DNA from: Phycisphaerales bacterium
Lineage (GTDB): Bacteria; Planctomycetota; Phycisphaerae; Phycisphaerales; UBA1924
Assembly: GCA_029260265.1 (NCBI GenBank)
Contig: JAJDDO010000024.1
Span: 369,458-433,457 of the forward strand
DNA: 64,000 nt
Reading direction: 5' to 3'
The notes under the pieces were generated by a model. That model did not search any database, was not told the origin of the DNA, and was given only the letters and a program-made list of their open reading frames with translations. The position numbers were made by a program, and so were the translations under genes. This document shows, piece by piece, positions 29,375-40,234 of the stretch (within the stretch, counting starts at the first letter, position 1; every line of letters starts with the position of its first letter).

Positions 29375-29773
29375 ATGTCAATGGGAAACAAATGGATAGC
29401 GTTGAAGCACCTGCAAGACGGTGCAAAGCAGGACGAGCACCGGGTCAAGCCCAGGTTTGTGGCGCAGGATGTCAACTGTGAGCGTGGTCGCCTCGTCGAC
29501 TTCTCCGCCTCAGGTGTGCGTGTGCGTTACTCGAAGTGCCCGAGGCTCTCTCAGGGTGATGTGATCGACCTCGAGTTGTTCTCCAACCTTGGCCAGCACA
29601 ACTGCAAGGTGCGGGCTGTTCGGATCACCAAGAAGGGGTTCCGGAACTTCGAGGTTGGGTTCGCGTTTGTCGACGCCGAAGCCGCCAAAGAGATGCAGCT
29701 CTTCCGGCTTGGCTTTGACCCGCTGTGCGGCAGCCAATGGAACATCCAAGATAAACAACAACGCCCGGAATAA
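29375..29773 (+). CDS. PilZ-domain protein
   Basis: The 132-residue product resembles PilZ: RVKPRF (RxxxR-like) followed by DFSASGVRVRY (the D/N-x-S-x-x-G motif), then beta strands and VEVGFAFVD-like FEVGFAFVD. PilZ domains bind cyclic-di-GMP and often control motility, adhesion or exopolysaccharide. There is no other domain. Its stop codon lies in the loop of a GC-rich palindrome (CGCCCGG...CCGGGCG, 29762-29780), and a terminator hairpin follows. Confidence 0.8.
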   Translation: MSMGNKWIALKHLQDGAKQDEHRVKPRFVAQDVNCERGRLVDFSASGVRVRYSKCPRLSQGDVIDLELFSNLGQHNCKVRAVRITKKGFRNFEVGFAFVDAEAAKEMQLFRLGFDPLCGSQWNIQDKQQRPE

Positions 29774-29833
29774 CCGGGCGCTGTACGCGGTTCATCTATT
29801 AACCGCAACGAATGAATACAGATCCTGTGCGTG

Positions 29834-29872
29834 AGGCCCGGGGAGACTGCAAAGTCCCCCGGGCCTTCCTTT
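29834..29872 (+). terminator. Terminator after the PilZ gene
   Basis: AGGCCCGGGG (29834-29843) pairs with CCCCGGGCCT (29857-29866) over 10 bp, followed by TCCTTT. It separates the PilZ gene from the convergent pmp3-type gene. The T-run is interrupted, so efficiency is uncertain. Confidence 0.6.
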
Positions 29873-29891
29873 GATGACGCATCCAAGATTC

Positions 29892-30068
29892 TTAGCGCAG
29901 GCAGACCACCAATGAGTGGATCACCGCGCCGATGCCGAGGGTCAGGAAGAGCAGCACGAGGTTGATCCAGAAGTGCTTGGTGAACCCGACCTTGAGCCCG
30001 ACAGCGAGCGGCGGGATAAAGATCGAGAGGATGATGAGCAGGATTGTGTTGTCTTTGATATCCGCCAT
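29892..30068 (-). CDS. Pmp3/YqaE-family membrane proteolipid
   Basis: A 58-residue, very hydrophobic protein: MADIKDNTILLIILSIFIPP, then a short loop (LKVGFTKHFWIN) and a second membrane span ending in IGAVIHSLVVCLR. The IFIPPLAV and FWINLVL motifs are characteristic of the YqaE/Pmp3 (proteolipid membrane potential modulator) family, which influences membrane potential and salt or cold tolerance. It has two spans. A good AGGAGG lies 12 bases before the ATG. It is short and easily missed. Confidence 0.88.
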   Translation of the reverse strand: MADIKDNTILLIILSIFIPPLAVGLKVGFTKHFWINLVLLFLTLGIGAVIHSLVVCLR

Positions 30069-30157
30069 GGTTTTATGCCCTCCTAAGTGGGTGAATTTCC
30101 CCGAGTATACACCGTCGTGATGCCTGAGGTGGTTAGGTGATTAACTTTGCGGATGGT

Positions 30158-30190
30158 GCCCTGCTTCAGCCCGAAGGGGTGAAGCAGGGC
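30158..30190. repeat. Perfect 11-bp inverted repeat beside the PIN gene
   Basis: GCCCTGCTTCA at 30158-30168 is the exact reverse complement of TGAAGCAGGGC at 30180-30190. A small inner CCC/GGG stem closes a GAA loop. An overlapping alternative helix, GGTGCCC (30155-30161) with GGGCACC (30201-30207), is also possible. There is no T-run, so it is not a standard terminator. It lies 46 bp beyond the stop codon of the minus-strand PIN gene. Confidence 0.55.
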
Positions 30191-30236
30191 TTGGAGTGAT
30201 CGGGCACCACGGTTTAATGAGGGGATCAGGACGAGT

Positions 30237-31349
30237 TCAGCGGACAACAGGATCTGTCAATGCCCCGTTAAGTCTGATTTCGTTGTACAAGTTGTCGCAA
30301 AACAACTCTAGACCGTTAGGAACGAAGTTGCCTTTGCGAATGTCCCCGGTAAACAGAAAGAACATTAGTCGAATCGGTTTTATCTCAGAGAAGGTATACA
30401 CGACACTCTGTTCTTCTCCGCCGCCGACATGCCAAGGAACGGGATTGTTGGGATGTTTCCTAGTGCCTTGGACAGTTCCAGATATTTTGAGATTAATCTC
30501 AAGGGTGATTATGTAGGTGTCATATAAGTCGTGAGATGGTCTAGGGAAATTCTCTATATCAATGTCAATAGTTGATACATTGGTGAATACTGGATGTACG
30601 ATTGAGAATTCGGGCCTTTGGTGTTCATGCCAAATTGGCGTATTTTGAACAAAGCTATGGATTTGCTCCCGCATGGCGTCAGTGTTTTTCCTCAAGAAAG
30701 CTGACACATGATCTGCCTGAGTCTCTACGGTTGCTCGGTTGATTTTTAGAAAATCATTTAAATTTTTGTAGCCACTCATCCAAGAGCATGTGCCGGCATA
30801 GCTTAGAAATCCTCTGTCAGTTGTCACAACATGAATATCACAATTATGCTCGTCGTGAAATTGCTCGAGAAGATCGATCATGAACGCGTCGGGGAACTCG
30901 TATTTATTTTTACCCTCATTAAATGGCGGCTGATTACTAAAATAAGTGTCTAGTACACGGCCAAGGCGAATTTGTTTCGAAGTTAGATTGGTTGCATAGC
31001 AGTCCTCAAAGAACTGTCGTACACAGCGAGTGAAATCAAACTCGTTTATTGCATTGATATCTGAAGGCGAGTGCGTCGATTTTAGATTGTCAGGAACATG
31101 TGGTAACCGGTTAAAGTAGGATGTGAAAGCGTTGTGCTTCGATTTCAACTCTTTCAGTTTTTGGGGCCAATGAGATTCGATTTCTCGTAGCAGTATGTCG
31201 GTAGTGATAAGGGCGATGTGGCCAATGTTAGCTTGAGTTTTGATTTGGCCGAGGCTTGGGGATGCGAAGTTAAGGCCATGTTGGTCAAAAACATTTGTGT
31301 CCAGATAGCAGTAAATTTGCACTTCAGGATTATTGCTAGGAATCTTCAT
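30237..31349 (-). CDS. PIN-domain (DUF4935-like) putative nuclease
   Basis: The N-terminal part of this 370-residue protein looks like a PIN ribonuclease domain: YLDTNVFDQHGL (first Asp at about 17), ITTDILLREIESHW (Glu), then KYEFPDAFMIDLLEQF and VVTTDRGFLSYA, giving the acidic cluster that binds Mg. Large PIN proteins of this kind occur in defence islands and as toxin-like genes. The C-terminal 150 residues are unrecognised. Its base composition is visibly richer in A+T than all neighbours, suggesting recent transfer. Its ATG overlaps the sucC stop (TAATG). Confidence 0.75.
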   Translation of the reverse strand: MKIPSNNPEVQIYCYLDTNVFDQHGLNFASPSLGQIKTQANIGHIALITTDILLREIESHWPQKLKELKSKHNAFTSYFNRLPHVPDNLKSTHSPSDINAINEFDFTRCVRQFFEDCYATNLTSKQIRLGRVLDTYFSNQPPFNEGKNKYEFPDAFMIDLLEQFHDEHNCDIHVVTTDRGFLSYAGTCSWMSGYKNLNDFLKINRATVETQADHVSAFLRKNTDAMREQIHSFVQNTPIWHEHQRPEFSIVHPVFTNVSTIDIDIENFPRPSHDLYDTYIITLEINLKISGTVQGTRKHPNNPVPWHVGGGEEQSVVYTFSEIKPIRLMFFLFTGDIRKGNFVPNGLELFCDNLYNEIRLNGALTDPVVR

Positions 31350-32584
31350 TATCCCACCGCCGCGACAACCTTCTGTGCGGCGTCGCCGAGATCATTTGCG
31401 GCTTGCAGGGTTGGGAGGTCACCCGCAGCGTCTTGCAAGATCTTGCGGCCTTCTTCGACATTGGTGCCTTCGAGGCGGACGACGAGTGGGACGCTGAAGC
31501 CGATGGATTTGGCGGCGTTGACGATGCCCTGGGCGATGACATCGCAGCGCATGATGCCGCCGAAGATGTTGACGAGGATGCCGTTGACTGCGTTGTCGCT
31601 GAGGATAATCCGGAACGCTTCGGTGACGGCTTCTTCGGTTGCGGACCCGCCGACATCGAGGAAGTTGGCCGGTTCGCCTTCGAAGAGTTTGATGGTGTCC
31701 ATGGTCGCCATGGCGAGCCCGGCGCCGTTGACGAGGCATCCGATGTTGCCGTCGAGGGCGATGTAGGACATGCCGAACTTGTCTGCTTCGATCTCGCGCG
31801 GGTCTTCGTCGTCGGGGTTGGAGAGCGCGACGAGGTCCTTGTGGCGGAACAGGGCGTTGTCGTCAAAGTTGAACTTGGCGTCGATCGCGAGGACCTGACC
31901 GTTTGGGTAGGTCTCGGTCGGTGGCGTGACGATCAGCGGGTTGATCTCGGCGAGCGAGCAATCCTTGTCGTGGTAGAGTTCGGAGAGTTTGAGCATGATG
32001 CCGACGGCCTGGTTGACCTGCTTCCCAACAAAGCCGAGCTTGAAGGCGACCTCGCGTGCTTCGAAAGGTTGGAGCCCGAGGACGGGGTTGATGGGTTGTT
32101 TGATGATGAGGTCAGGTGTGTCGTGGGCGACCTGTTCGATTTCTACGCCGCCCTCGCGCGAGGCGATGAGGGTGTTGCGTCGGGTGTTGCGGTCGGTGGT
32201 GATGGCGAGGTAGTACTCGTCTGGCTTGCCCGGCTGACTTCCGGAAGCAGGGCGGTCGGCGATGTCGACGCCTTCAGCGATGAGCAGGGTGTTGACATCG
32301 AGCCCTTCTGGGCCGGTCTGGACGGAGACCATTTTGTTGGAGAGCATGAACTCGGCGGCGACGAGCGCGTCTGCGGCGGAGTGGACGAGCTTGACGAACC
32401 CGGCTTTGCCCCGCCCGCCTGCGAAGACCTGGGCCTTGACGACGGCGAGGTCGGAACCCGCGTTGGAGGTGACCTCGTCGTAGGCTTTGACGGCGTCGTT
32501 GGCATCGGTGATGACCGAGCCGGCGGGGACGGGGATGCCGAAGGCGGAGAGGAGGTCGCGGGCTTGGTATTCGTGGATCTTCAT
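31349..32584 (-). CDS. sucC: Succinyl-CoA ligase (ADP-forming) beta subunit
   Basis: SucC carries the ATP-grasp domain of succinyl-CoA synthetase in the TCA cycle, which makes ATP or GTP and succinate from succinyl-CoA. The 411-residue protein starts MKIHEYQARDLLSAFGIPVP and has VKAQVFAGGRGKAG, LAEINPLIV, DGNIGCLVNGAGLAMATMD and GGSATEEAVTEAF, all family landmarks. I chose ATG 32584; an upstream start at 32629 adds 15 residues. The alpha subunit gene sucD, which usually follows, is absent; instead a foreign-looking PIN gene overlaps its stop codon. Confidence 0.95.
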   Translation of the reverse strand: MKIHEYQARDLLSAFGIPVPAGSVITDANDAVKAYDEVTSNAGSDLAVVKAQVFAGGRGKAGFVKLVHSAADALVAAEFMLSNKMVSVQTGPEGLDVNTLLIAEGVDIADRPASGSQPGKPDEYYLAITTDRNTRRNTLIASREGGVEIEQVAHDTPDLIIKQPINPVLGLQPFEAREVAFKLGFVGKQVNQAVGIMLKLSELYHDKDCSLAEINPLIVTPPTETYPNGQVLAIDAKFNFDDNALFRHKDLVALSNPDDEDPREIEADKFGMSYIALDGNIGCLVNGAGLAMATMDTIKLFEGEPANFLDVGGSATEEAVTEAFRIILSDNAVNGILVNIFGGIMRCDVIAQGIVNAAKSIGFSVPLVVRLEGTNVEEGRKILQDAAGDLPTLQAANDLGDAAQKVVAAVG

Positions 32585-32677
32585 CGGATGCTCCGTGGTC
32601 TTGGATGGATCGGGGATCGTTTGGTGCATCCTAGTCTGTTTTGGGCTCCGATGCGGTGGATGGCGGGTGTAGGGTAT

Positions 32678-32723
32678 AGAAAATCGGCACCCTCGCGTGC
32701 ATGTTGTGCGTGCGGGGGTGCCG
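32678..32723 (-). terminator. Terminator downstream of the haloperoxidase-like gene
   Basis: On the minus strand, CGGCACCCC (32723-32715) pairs with GGGTGCCG (32692-32685), and the stem continues inward with G-U pairs to an ~5-nt loop, followed by ATTTTC. It lies about 50 bp after the stop codon at 32773. Confidence 0.75.
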
Positions 32724-32772
32724 AGGGTTGCGGCGGAGGAATTTGATCACCCGATCGGGTGGGATGCGTTGG

Positions 32773-34947
32773 TTACGGGCATCCGTCCATGAAGTAGTCG
32801 ATGAACTGGGTGACATCTTCCATGTTGTACTGGCCGTCACGGTTGAGATCTGCCAGCGCGTCTTGCTCGTTGAGATCGGTCAGGAATGCGAAGACATCCT
32901 GCAGATTGAGCGTGCCTGAGCGGGTGTAATCTGCGGGGCATGAAATCAGCCCGTTGAATACCTTGCGGGCGTGGGTGAACGCGTTAGGTCCGAGGTACTC
33001 GCCCATATGACGCCCGGGGAGGTCGTCGGCGGGTGGATGGATTCCGCCCCAGATCCGCGAGAGCGAGCACTGGTCGGAAGCATCGCGGTAGGTCGCCCAC
33101 TGGAGGACGATGTCCATGGACGGGCCATCTTCAAAGACGAGGAACTCGTTTTGAGGTGCGTGGAACTCGCCCATCCCACCGGGGAAGTATGCATCGCCGG
33201 TGAGCATGGTCATGATTTCAGCGGCACCGCGTGAGTAGGTGGAGTGACCCGAGACATACCCTGCGAATGGCGGAGTGACAAAGCTCGGACGCTGGTAAGG
33301 CCACCAGTTCTCAGCAAGGATCCAGCCCACACCTGCGACATCGGTTTCTTCATCTTCGATGTAGTCTGGTCCACGCCACGACATGATCGCGATCTTGCCG
33401 ATGCTCTCTTCACCGAGGTGCTCGTGGCGTTCGCCGGCGGCGACGGACTCCGCGGTGACTGATTCGATCAGCCCCGGCTTGAGGTTGATCCCGCTCGGGT
33501 GGAAGTTGTCTGCGCCTTCGTCGGTGCACTGCCCGAGATCACACATGTACCGGATCGCCGAGATCGGGCGGATGTAGTCGTAGTAGCCCTTGACCGACCA
33601 CGACGAGATCGCGATGTCGTGCATGCCCGCACCCATGATAAGGTAGGACTTGACATCCCATTCGAGCTGATCAACGAGCGGCCCGTCGCCCATGAATCGG
33701 TCCTCGTGGGCCGGGTGATCAGAGACATAGTTGAGCAGGGTGAACCAGTGCCCGGGAGGGGTTTCTGAATCGGGGCCGTCGGCCCAGAACTCGGCGAGGA
33801 TGCGGCCGTAATCGCCACGCGGGACGATGTTCGGTGCATAGGGCTGACCGGTGACGGGGTTGATATCCCACCCTGTGCCCGAGTCGCCGCCTTGGTCGAA
33901 CTTGTAGTAGCTCATCTCGTCGGCGACCTCAGGGAGAGCCGAGTTCCCGATCGCACCAGGCGAGATGTCGATCATCACGCCATCGGACGGGTCGAGGTGA
34001 GCTGCCCAAGAGACCACCATCTCGTTGCCCCAGCGGTACCTCGCGGTATCCTCGGGGGAGTTGTTCAGTAGTGGTGGAGCGCCCGGATCGGACCAGACGG
34101 TGTAGTTGTTGTCATCGCGCTGGTAAACCTGTGCGTCCTGCTCATTGAGCGCGAACGGCGTGACATCGCCCCATTCTGGCGAGAGGAACCCCGGGTATCC
34201 GGTCGGGATGATGTTGCCGGATTGATCCTTGAAGAACTCAAGGGCGAGCGGCTGCCAGCGGTTTGGATCGATGATGTCCGGATTGCCTGGGAATGCGGGG
34301 AGCATGGGTGGGTTCAGTGGTTCGTAGTACAGGTTGTCGTACTGGCCGAGTTCATTGGCGCCGTCGTTGAGCCCCGTGATGATGATGGTTTCTGCGATCC
34401 TGTTGCCCAACGCTGCGGGCGAATCGCCAACGGTCGAGGTGAATGCTTTGTCGTACCCGAGGTCATCCATCAGCAGATCGGCCTGCACATAGATGTCCGC
34501 CGATCCTGGAGAGAACGCGAAGCGGTGCAGGATCAACCGGTAGGTTGCGTACGACATCGCTTCCTCGCGGGAAGCCTGAACATCGTCGGAGTCGAGTTTC
34601 TCTTGGTGGAACAGTTGATCCGAGCGCTCGGAGTCGTAGGCAGACCATGCGTCCCACATCCCCGCGGAGATGTGGTAGAGGTTGCGGGCGTGGATGGTCG
34701 GGCGTGCGAAGTCGTTGCGGATCGAGTGCAAGAGCACCTCGTTCCATTGGCGGGCGACCGAATGAGTGATCCCGCGTTGTGCACCGATAGCATCGCGTTG
34801 ATCATTGGGTGTCTCGTAAGGGTTCTGTGTCATGACCGTTGGCATGAGCTCGGGTGCTCGGGCGCCTTTCTGGGGGGCTCCTGCGATAGCGACACCGGCG
34901 GTCAACGCAACGATAGATACAGCATTCATGCCTCTTTGGATACTCAT
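32773..34947 (-). CDS. Vanadium-dependent haloperoxidase/PAP2-superfamily protein with C-terminal dockerin-like repeat
   Basis: This 724-residue secreted protein has a signal peptide (VSIVALTAGVAIAGA) and the acid phosphatase/haloperoxidase core: WWPYQRP, GYVSGHSTYSRGAAE and SRIWGGIHPPADD, which supply the Arg, the Gly-His and the Arg-His ligands of a vanadate or phosphate site. The Lys usually seven residues before the first Arg is a Glu here. The last ~55 residues hold two calcium-binding-like repeats (TRSGTLNLQDVFAFLTDLN, LNRDGQYNMEDVTQFIDYF) preceded by CPADY, as in planctomycete dockerins. Its substrate is unknown. Confidence 0.82.
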   Translation of the reverse strand: MSIQRGMNAVSIVALTAGVAIAGAPQKGARAPELMPTVMTQNPYETPNDQRDAIGAQRGITHSVARQWNEVLLHSIRNDFARPTIHARNLYHISAGMWDAWSAYDSERSDQLFHQEKLDSDDVQASREEAMSYATYRLILHRFAFSPGSADIYVQADLLMDDLGYDKAFTSTVGDSPAALGNRIAETIIITGLNDGANELGQYDNLYYEPLNPPMLPAFPGNPDIIDPNRWQPLALEFFKDQSGNIIPTGYPGFLSPEWGDVTPFALNEQDAQVYQRDDNNYTVWSDPGAPPLLNNSPEDTARYRWGNEMVVSWAAHLDPSDGVMIDISPGAIGNSALPEVADEMSYYKFDQGGDSGTGWDINPVTGQPYAPNIVPRGDYGRILAEFWADGPDSETPPGHWFTLLNYVSDHPAHEDRFMGDGPLVDQLEWDVKSYLIMGAGMHDIAISSWSVKGYYDYIRPISAIRYMCDLGQCTDEGADNFHPSGINLKPGLIESVTAESVAAGERHEHLGEESIGKIAIMSWRGPDYIEDEETDVAGVGWILAENWWPYQRPSFVTPPFAGYVSGHSTYSRGAAEIMTMLTGDAYFPGGMGEFHAPQNEFLVFEDGPSMDIVLQWATYRDASDQCSLSRIWGGIHPPADDLPGRHMGEYLGPNAFTHARKVFNGLISCPADYTRSGTLNLQDVFAFLTDLNEQDALADLNRDGQYNMEDVTQFIDYFMDGCP

Positions 34948-35127
34948 TTGTAGGGACCTCTCTGTTTTTTACTTCCCGCAATTGAGCGCAAACACACGCG
35001 CCCGGTGCTGAGGATAAGGTACTCCAAGAGCCGATTGTGCACAAGAGTATATAAATTTGGGCAGTCAAAAACAGGCAATTTTCCCCCGGGGCGATTTGGA
35101 CACCCGGGGCAATAACAGAATGCGGGT

Positions 35128-38056
<2,929 letters not shown>

Positions 38057-38085
38057 TTTCCGCGAATCAGAATTAATAGTTCCAA

Positions 38086-38110
38086 ACGCCCGCAATCGCG
38101 GGTGTTTTTT
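38086..38110 (+). terminator. Terminator of atpD
   Basis: ACGCCCGC (38086-38093) pairs with GCGGGTGT (38098-38105) with one G-U pair and an AATC loop, followed by T6 ending at 38110. It lies 30 bp after the atpD stop. Confidence 0.9.
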
Positions 38111-38191
38111 ATTCAGCTTGGCCTCCATTTGTTTTTCGATTTACGCATTGTCCTTGGGCTGCGGTCGCTCAACGCGGTTCTCGGCAAGGCA

Positions 38192-38224
38192 TAAAAAAAC
38201 ACCCCGGAGACATCCGGGGTGTTT
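38192..38224 (-). terminator. Terminator of the VPAP-CTERM gene at 38249
   Basis: On the minus strand the stem AAACACCCCGGA (38224-38213) pairs with TCCGGGGTGTTT (38208-38197), loop TGTC, followed by a T-run (forward A193-A199). It lies 25 bp after the stop codon. A related hairpin follows the sister gene at 39078. Confidence 0.88.
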
Positions 38225-38241
38225 GGTCGTGATCTGGAAAC

Positions 38242-38314
38242 AGGTCGATTATCGACGCCTGCGGAGTCCGACGAATCCGCCAAGCCCGAGGAGGGCAACG
38301 GAGCCCGGTGCGGG
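38242..38314. repeat. 73-bp exact direct repeat, copy 1 (VPAP-CTERM coding tail)
   Basis: These 73 bases are identical to 39071-39143. They cover the last 22 codons, the stop codon and 7 bases beyond of the gene at 38249-38866, encoding PAPGSVALLGLGGFVGLRRRR. No mismatch was found on direct reading. Identity at the DNA level shows a recent duplication or gene conversion of the tail. Confidence 0.95.
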
Positions 38315-38866
38315 CACAACGAGTGTGAAGTTGTCAACGCCCGCCTCGCGACCGGCACCGACTGCATTGTCGCCGATGAGTTCGAGCGCGGTTACATTTT
38401 GGAGAAGATCATTCCAAGTTCCGCTGAGCATACTCCATGACGACTCTTCGAGTGCAAGAAATACGGTCTGCCAAGTGCTGTCGTTGACGCCTGGAGCAAA
38501 GCCCTCTGCGATCTCTCCTCCTGCACCGATGAGGCGGATGACCGGCATGTTGAGCGGCGGGTTGACGGTTCCTTCGTAGATTGCATCGTATCTGAACCCT
38601 GCGCCTGGGCCGTAGGTTGAATAGTCACCGAGGTAAGACCCGGGGGCAAAGATGCGGACCGCAGGCTGGGTACCGTCTGGGCCATCAACATAGCTGATGT
38701 AACCATCCGGGTTCCCGCCGGTGCTGAAGATTTCCCACTCTCCACCCACGCCTGGGCTTGGGGTGTGGGTCCAGCCTTCAAAGGTGCCCGAGTCCCATGT
38801 GGTTGTAACATCGGCCGATGCGATGGATCCGGTGACGAGCAGTGTTGCTGCGAGTATTGTTTTCAT
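38249..38866 (-). CDS. VPAP-CTERM secreted protein
   Basis: The 205-residue product has a signal peptide (MKTILAATLLVTGSIASADV), a body of about 160 residues with TWDSGTFEGWTHTP and an aromatic, beta-rich pattern (a possible carbohydrate-binding-like domain), and the sorting tail VPAPGSVALLGLGGFVGLRRRR-like signal described at the repeat. Its tail DNA is identical to that of the neighbouring gene at 39078-39905, while the bodies differ, so the two genes share a recently spread sorting module. Its terminator also resembles that of the neighbour. Confidence 0.85.
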   Translation of the reverse strand: MKTILAATLLVTGSIASADVTTTWDSGTFEGWTHTPSPGVGGEWEIFSTGGNPDGYISYVDGPDGTQPAVRIFAPGSYLGDYSTYGPGAGFRYDAIYEGTVNPPLNMPVIRLIGAGGEIAEGFAPGVNDSTWQTVFLALEESSWSMLSGTWNDLLQNVTALELIGDNAVGAGREAGVDNFTLVVPAPGSVALLGLGGFVGLRRRR

Positions 38867-39021
38867 GTCTCACTCCATTGTGTTGTGCTGAATCCGCAGC
38901 ACAACGGGGAATAGTTCTCTCACATAAACAACTATACCAGAAATGGATCAGGTCCGAAAACAAAACGCCAGAATTTCACACAGTTCCTTTCGAGACCGCG
39001 GATTTGAGATTGGAGATGAGA

Positions 39022-39049
39022 GAAAAACACCCCGAGAATACTCGGGGTG
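39022..39049 (-). terminator. Terminator of the VPAP-CTERM gene at 39078
   Basis: On the minus strand CACCCCGAG (39049-39041) pairs with CTCGGGGTG (39036-39028) over 9 bp with a 4-nt loop, followed by TTTTTC. It resembles the terminator at 38192-38224 in stem sequence and position relative to the repeat. Confidence 0.8.
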
Positions 39050-39070
39050 CTTGTTTGAAATCGGATTTGA

Positions 39071-39143
39071 AGGTCGATTATCGACGCCTGCGGAGTCCGA
39101 CGAATCCGCCAAGCCCGAGGAGGGCAACGGAGCCCGGTGCGGG
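39071..39143. repeat. 73-bp exact direct repeat, copy 2 (VPAP-CTERM coding tail)
   Basis: This is identical to 38242-38314 and lies 829 bp from it in the same orientation. It encodes the final VPAP, hydrophobic and RRRR part of the protein at 39078-39905 plus its stop codon. Confidence 0.95.
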
Positions 39144-39905
39144 AACAGTTGGGATGCCGGTCAGTCCGAGTGATACGCCCGAGCCTGGCTCGACACCGAA
39201 AGCTACGAGTTCATGCGATTCGCCATTCTCGAGGTCGATCGAGAAGATATGCATGGTGTCGTTGGCGATGATGGCGTGGTAGTAGACGCCGTCAATGATC
39301 TCGCCGCCCTGTGCGCCTCGGAGTGCTCCGAAGTCGATGGTCGCGATGTTCGATGACTCGACTCCGCTCTCGGTTGTCACAAACTCAAAGAGTTCGGAAT
39401 GACGGATGCCGTAGGAGCGTCCGGTCGAGCTGTCGTAACCAGAGGATGCGGGTGAGCTTCCGATGGCGGCGTACGAGCCTACAACGCTTGCGGAGTTCAG
39501 CAGGGGATCGATCTCGATCATTTCCTGGGTTGAATCCTTGTAGCCGATGAGCGCTCCGTCGATGTTCACGATCGAGCTTGTCAGCCCGCTGATGAAATCG
39601 CCACGCTCAGTAAGCACGGGTGTGCCGAACGGGTTATCGATGGAGTAGAGGGCGTAGTTGCCGTCGTTATCCAGGTCATGGCGTCCGGTCATCCAGAGTT
39701 CGCCCTCGGCACCGTAGGTCATCGAAACGATGGCTGCACCAAGCTCAAACTGTTCGACACCCGCTGGGAGTCCGCCGCTCTCTTCATTGCCCAGATCAAT
39801 TCTGTAAAGGATTGAGCCACTGGTTGCGAAAAGTGTGGGTGCCGCGAGGGTAGGTGCGGCGAGTCCGGCGATAACAGCGAATGCACATATAGCTTTGTTG
39901 TTCAT
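39078..39905 (-). CDS. VPAP-CTERM secreted protein, possible propeller-like repeats
   Basis: The 275-residue protein starts MNNKAICAFAVIAGLAAPTLA (signal peptide, APTLA cleavage). Its body contains repeated short elements resembling propeller strands: LYRIDLGNEESGG, ELWMTGRHDLDNDGNYALYSIDN, MIEIDPLLNSASVVG and MHIFSIDLENGESHELVAFG. It ends with the same PAPGSVALLGLGGFVGLRRRR tail as the gene at 38249. The protein is probably exported and sorted at the envelope. A low-blade-number beta-propeller is my inference; I could not prove the blade count. Confidence 0.8.
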   Translation of the reverse strand: MNNKAICAFAVIAGLAAPTLAAPTLFATSGSILYRIDLGNEESGGLPAGVEQFELGAAIVSMTYGAEGELWMTGRHDLDNDGNYALYSIDNPFGTPVLTERGDFISGLTSSIVNIDGALIGYKDSTQEMIEIDPLLNSASVVGSYAAIGSSPASSGYDSSTGRSYGIRHSELFEFVTTESGVESSNIATIDFGALRGAQGGEIIDGVYYHAIIANDTMHIFSIDLENGESHELVAFGVEPGSGVSLGLTGIPTVPAPGSVALLGLGGFVGLRRRR

Positions 39906-40234
39906 ATCTCATCTCCTGATGTTGTCGGGCTCGAAACAAACCAAACCCTGAGCGAGCATCCAATTCTCGTCCTCCCCATAGATATACACCGCATGAAGTC
40001 GGATGCCAGTCAACTTGTGAAATGCTTTCGATCTGTCGGCTGTATTCCGCGGATTCTGGGCGAGTTGGTCCATTCCGGACGAGTGCATTGCAGTTTGTTA
40101 GGAAAATAAAAGGTAAATGCTTTTTAGATTCCCTCGATGAATGCGGCCAAGATGCCTCTTTGAGGGCACTGAAGGCGTATTCTCTGGATCGGTGAAGTCG
40201 AATCGCAACGAGTTCGGTCTGGGAGGGCCCGAGA
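39906..40234. other. Intergenic region without a visible gene
   Basis: These 329 bp lie between the divergent VPAP-CTERM gene and the DUF1569 pair. I see no ORF, terminator or clear promoter. A GGGAGGGCCCGAGA sequence just before 40235 is the Shine-Dalgarno of the next gene. Confidence 0.5.

Noticed and set aside
29762..29780. Palindrome CGCCCGG...CCGGGCG as the PilZ terminator
   Set aside because: It contains the PilZ stop codon in its loop and no T-run follows on the plus strand; the hairpin at 29834 is the better candidate.
31403..32746. 447-codon open frame antisense to sucC
   Set aside because: The translation is a low-complexity Gly/Asp/Val-rich mirror of the highly codon-biased sucC gene; sucC has clear family motifs, so this is a shadow frame.
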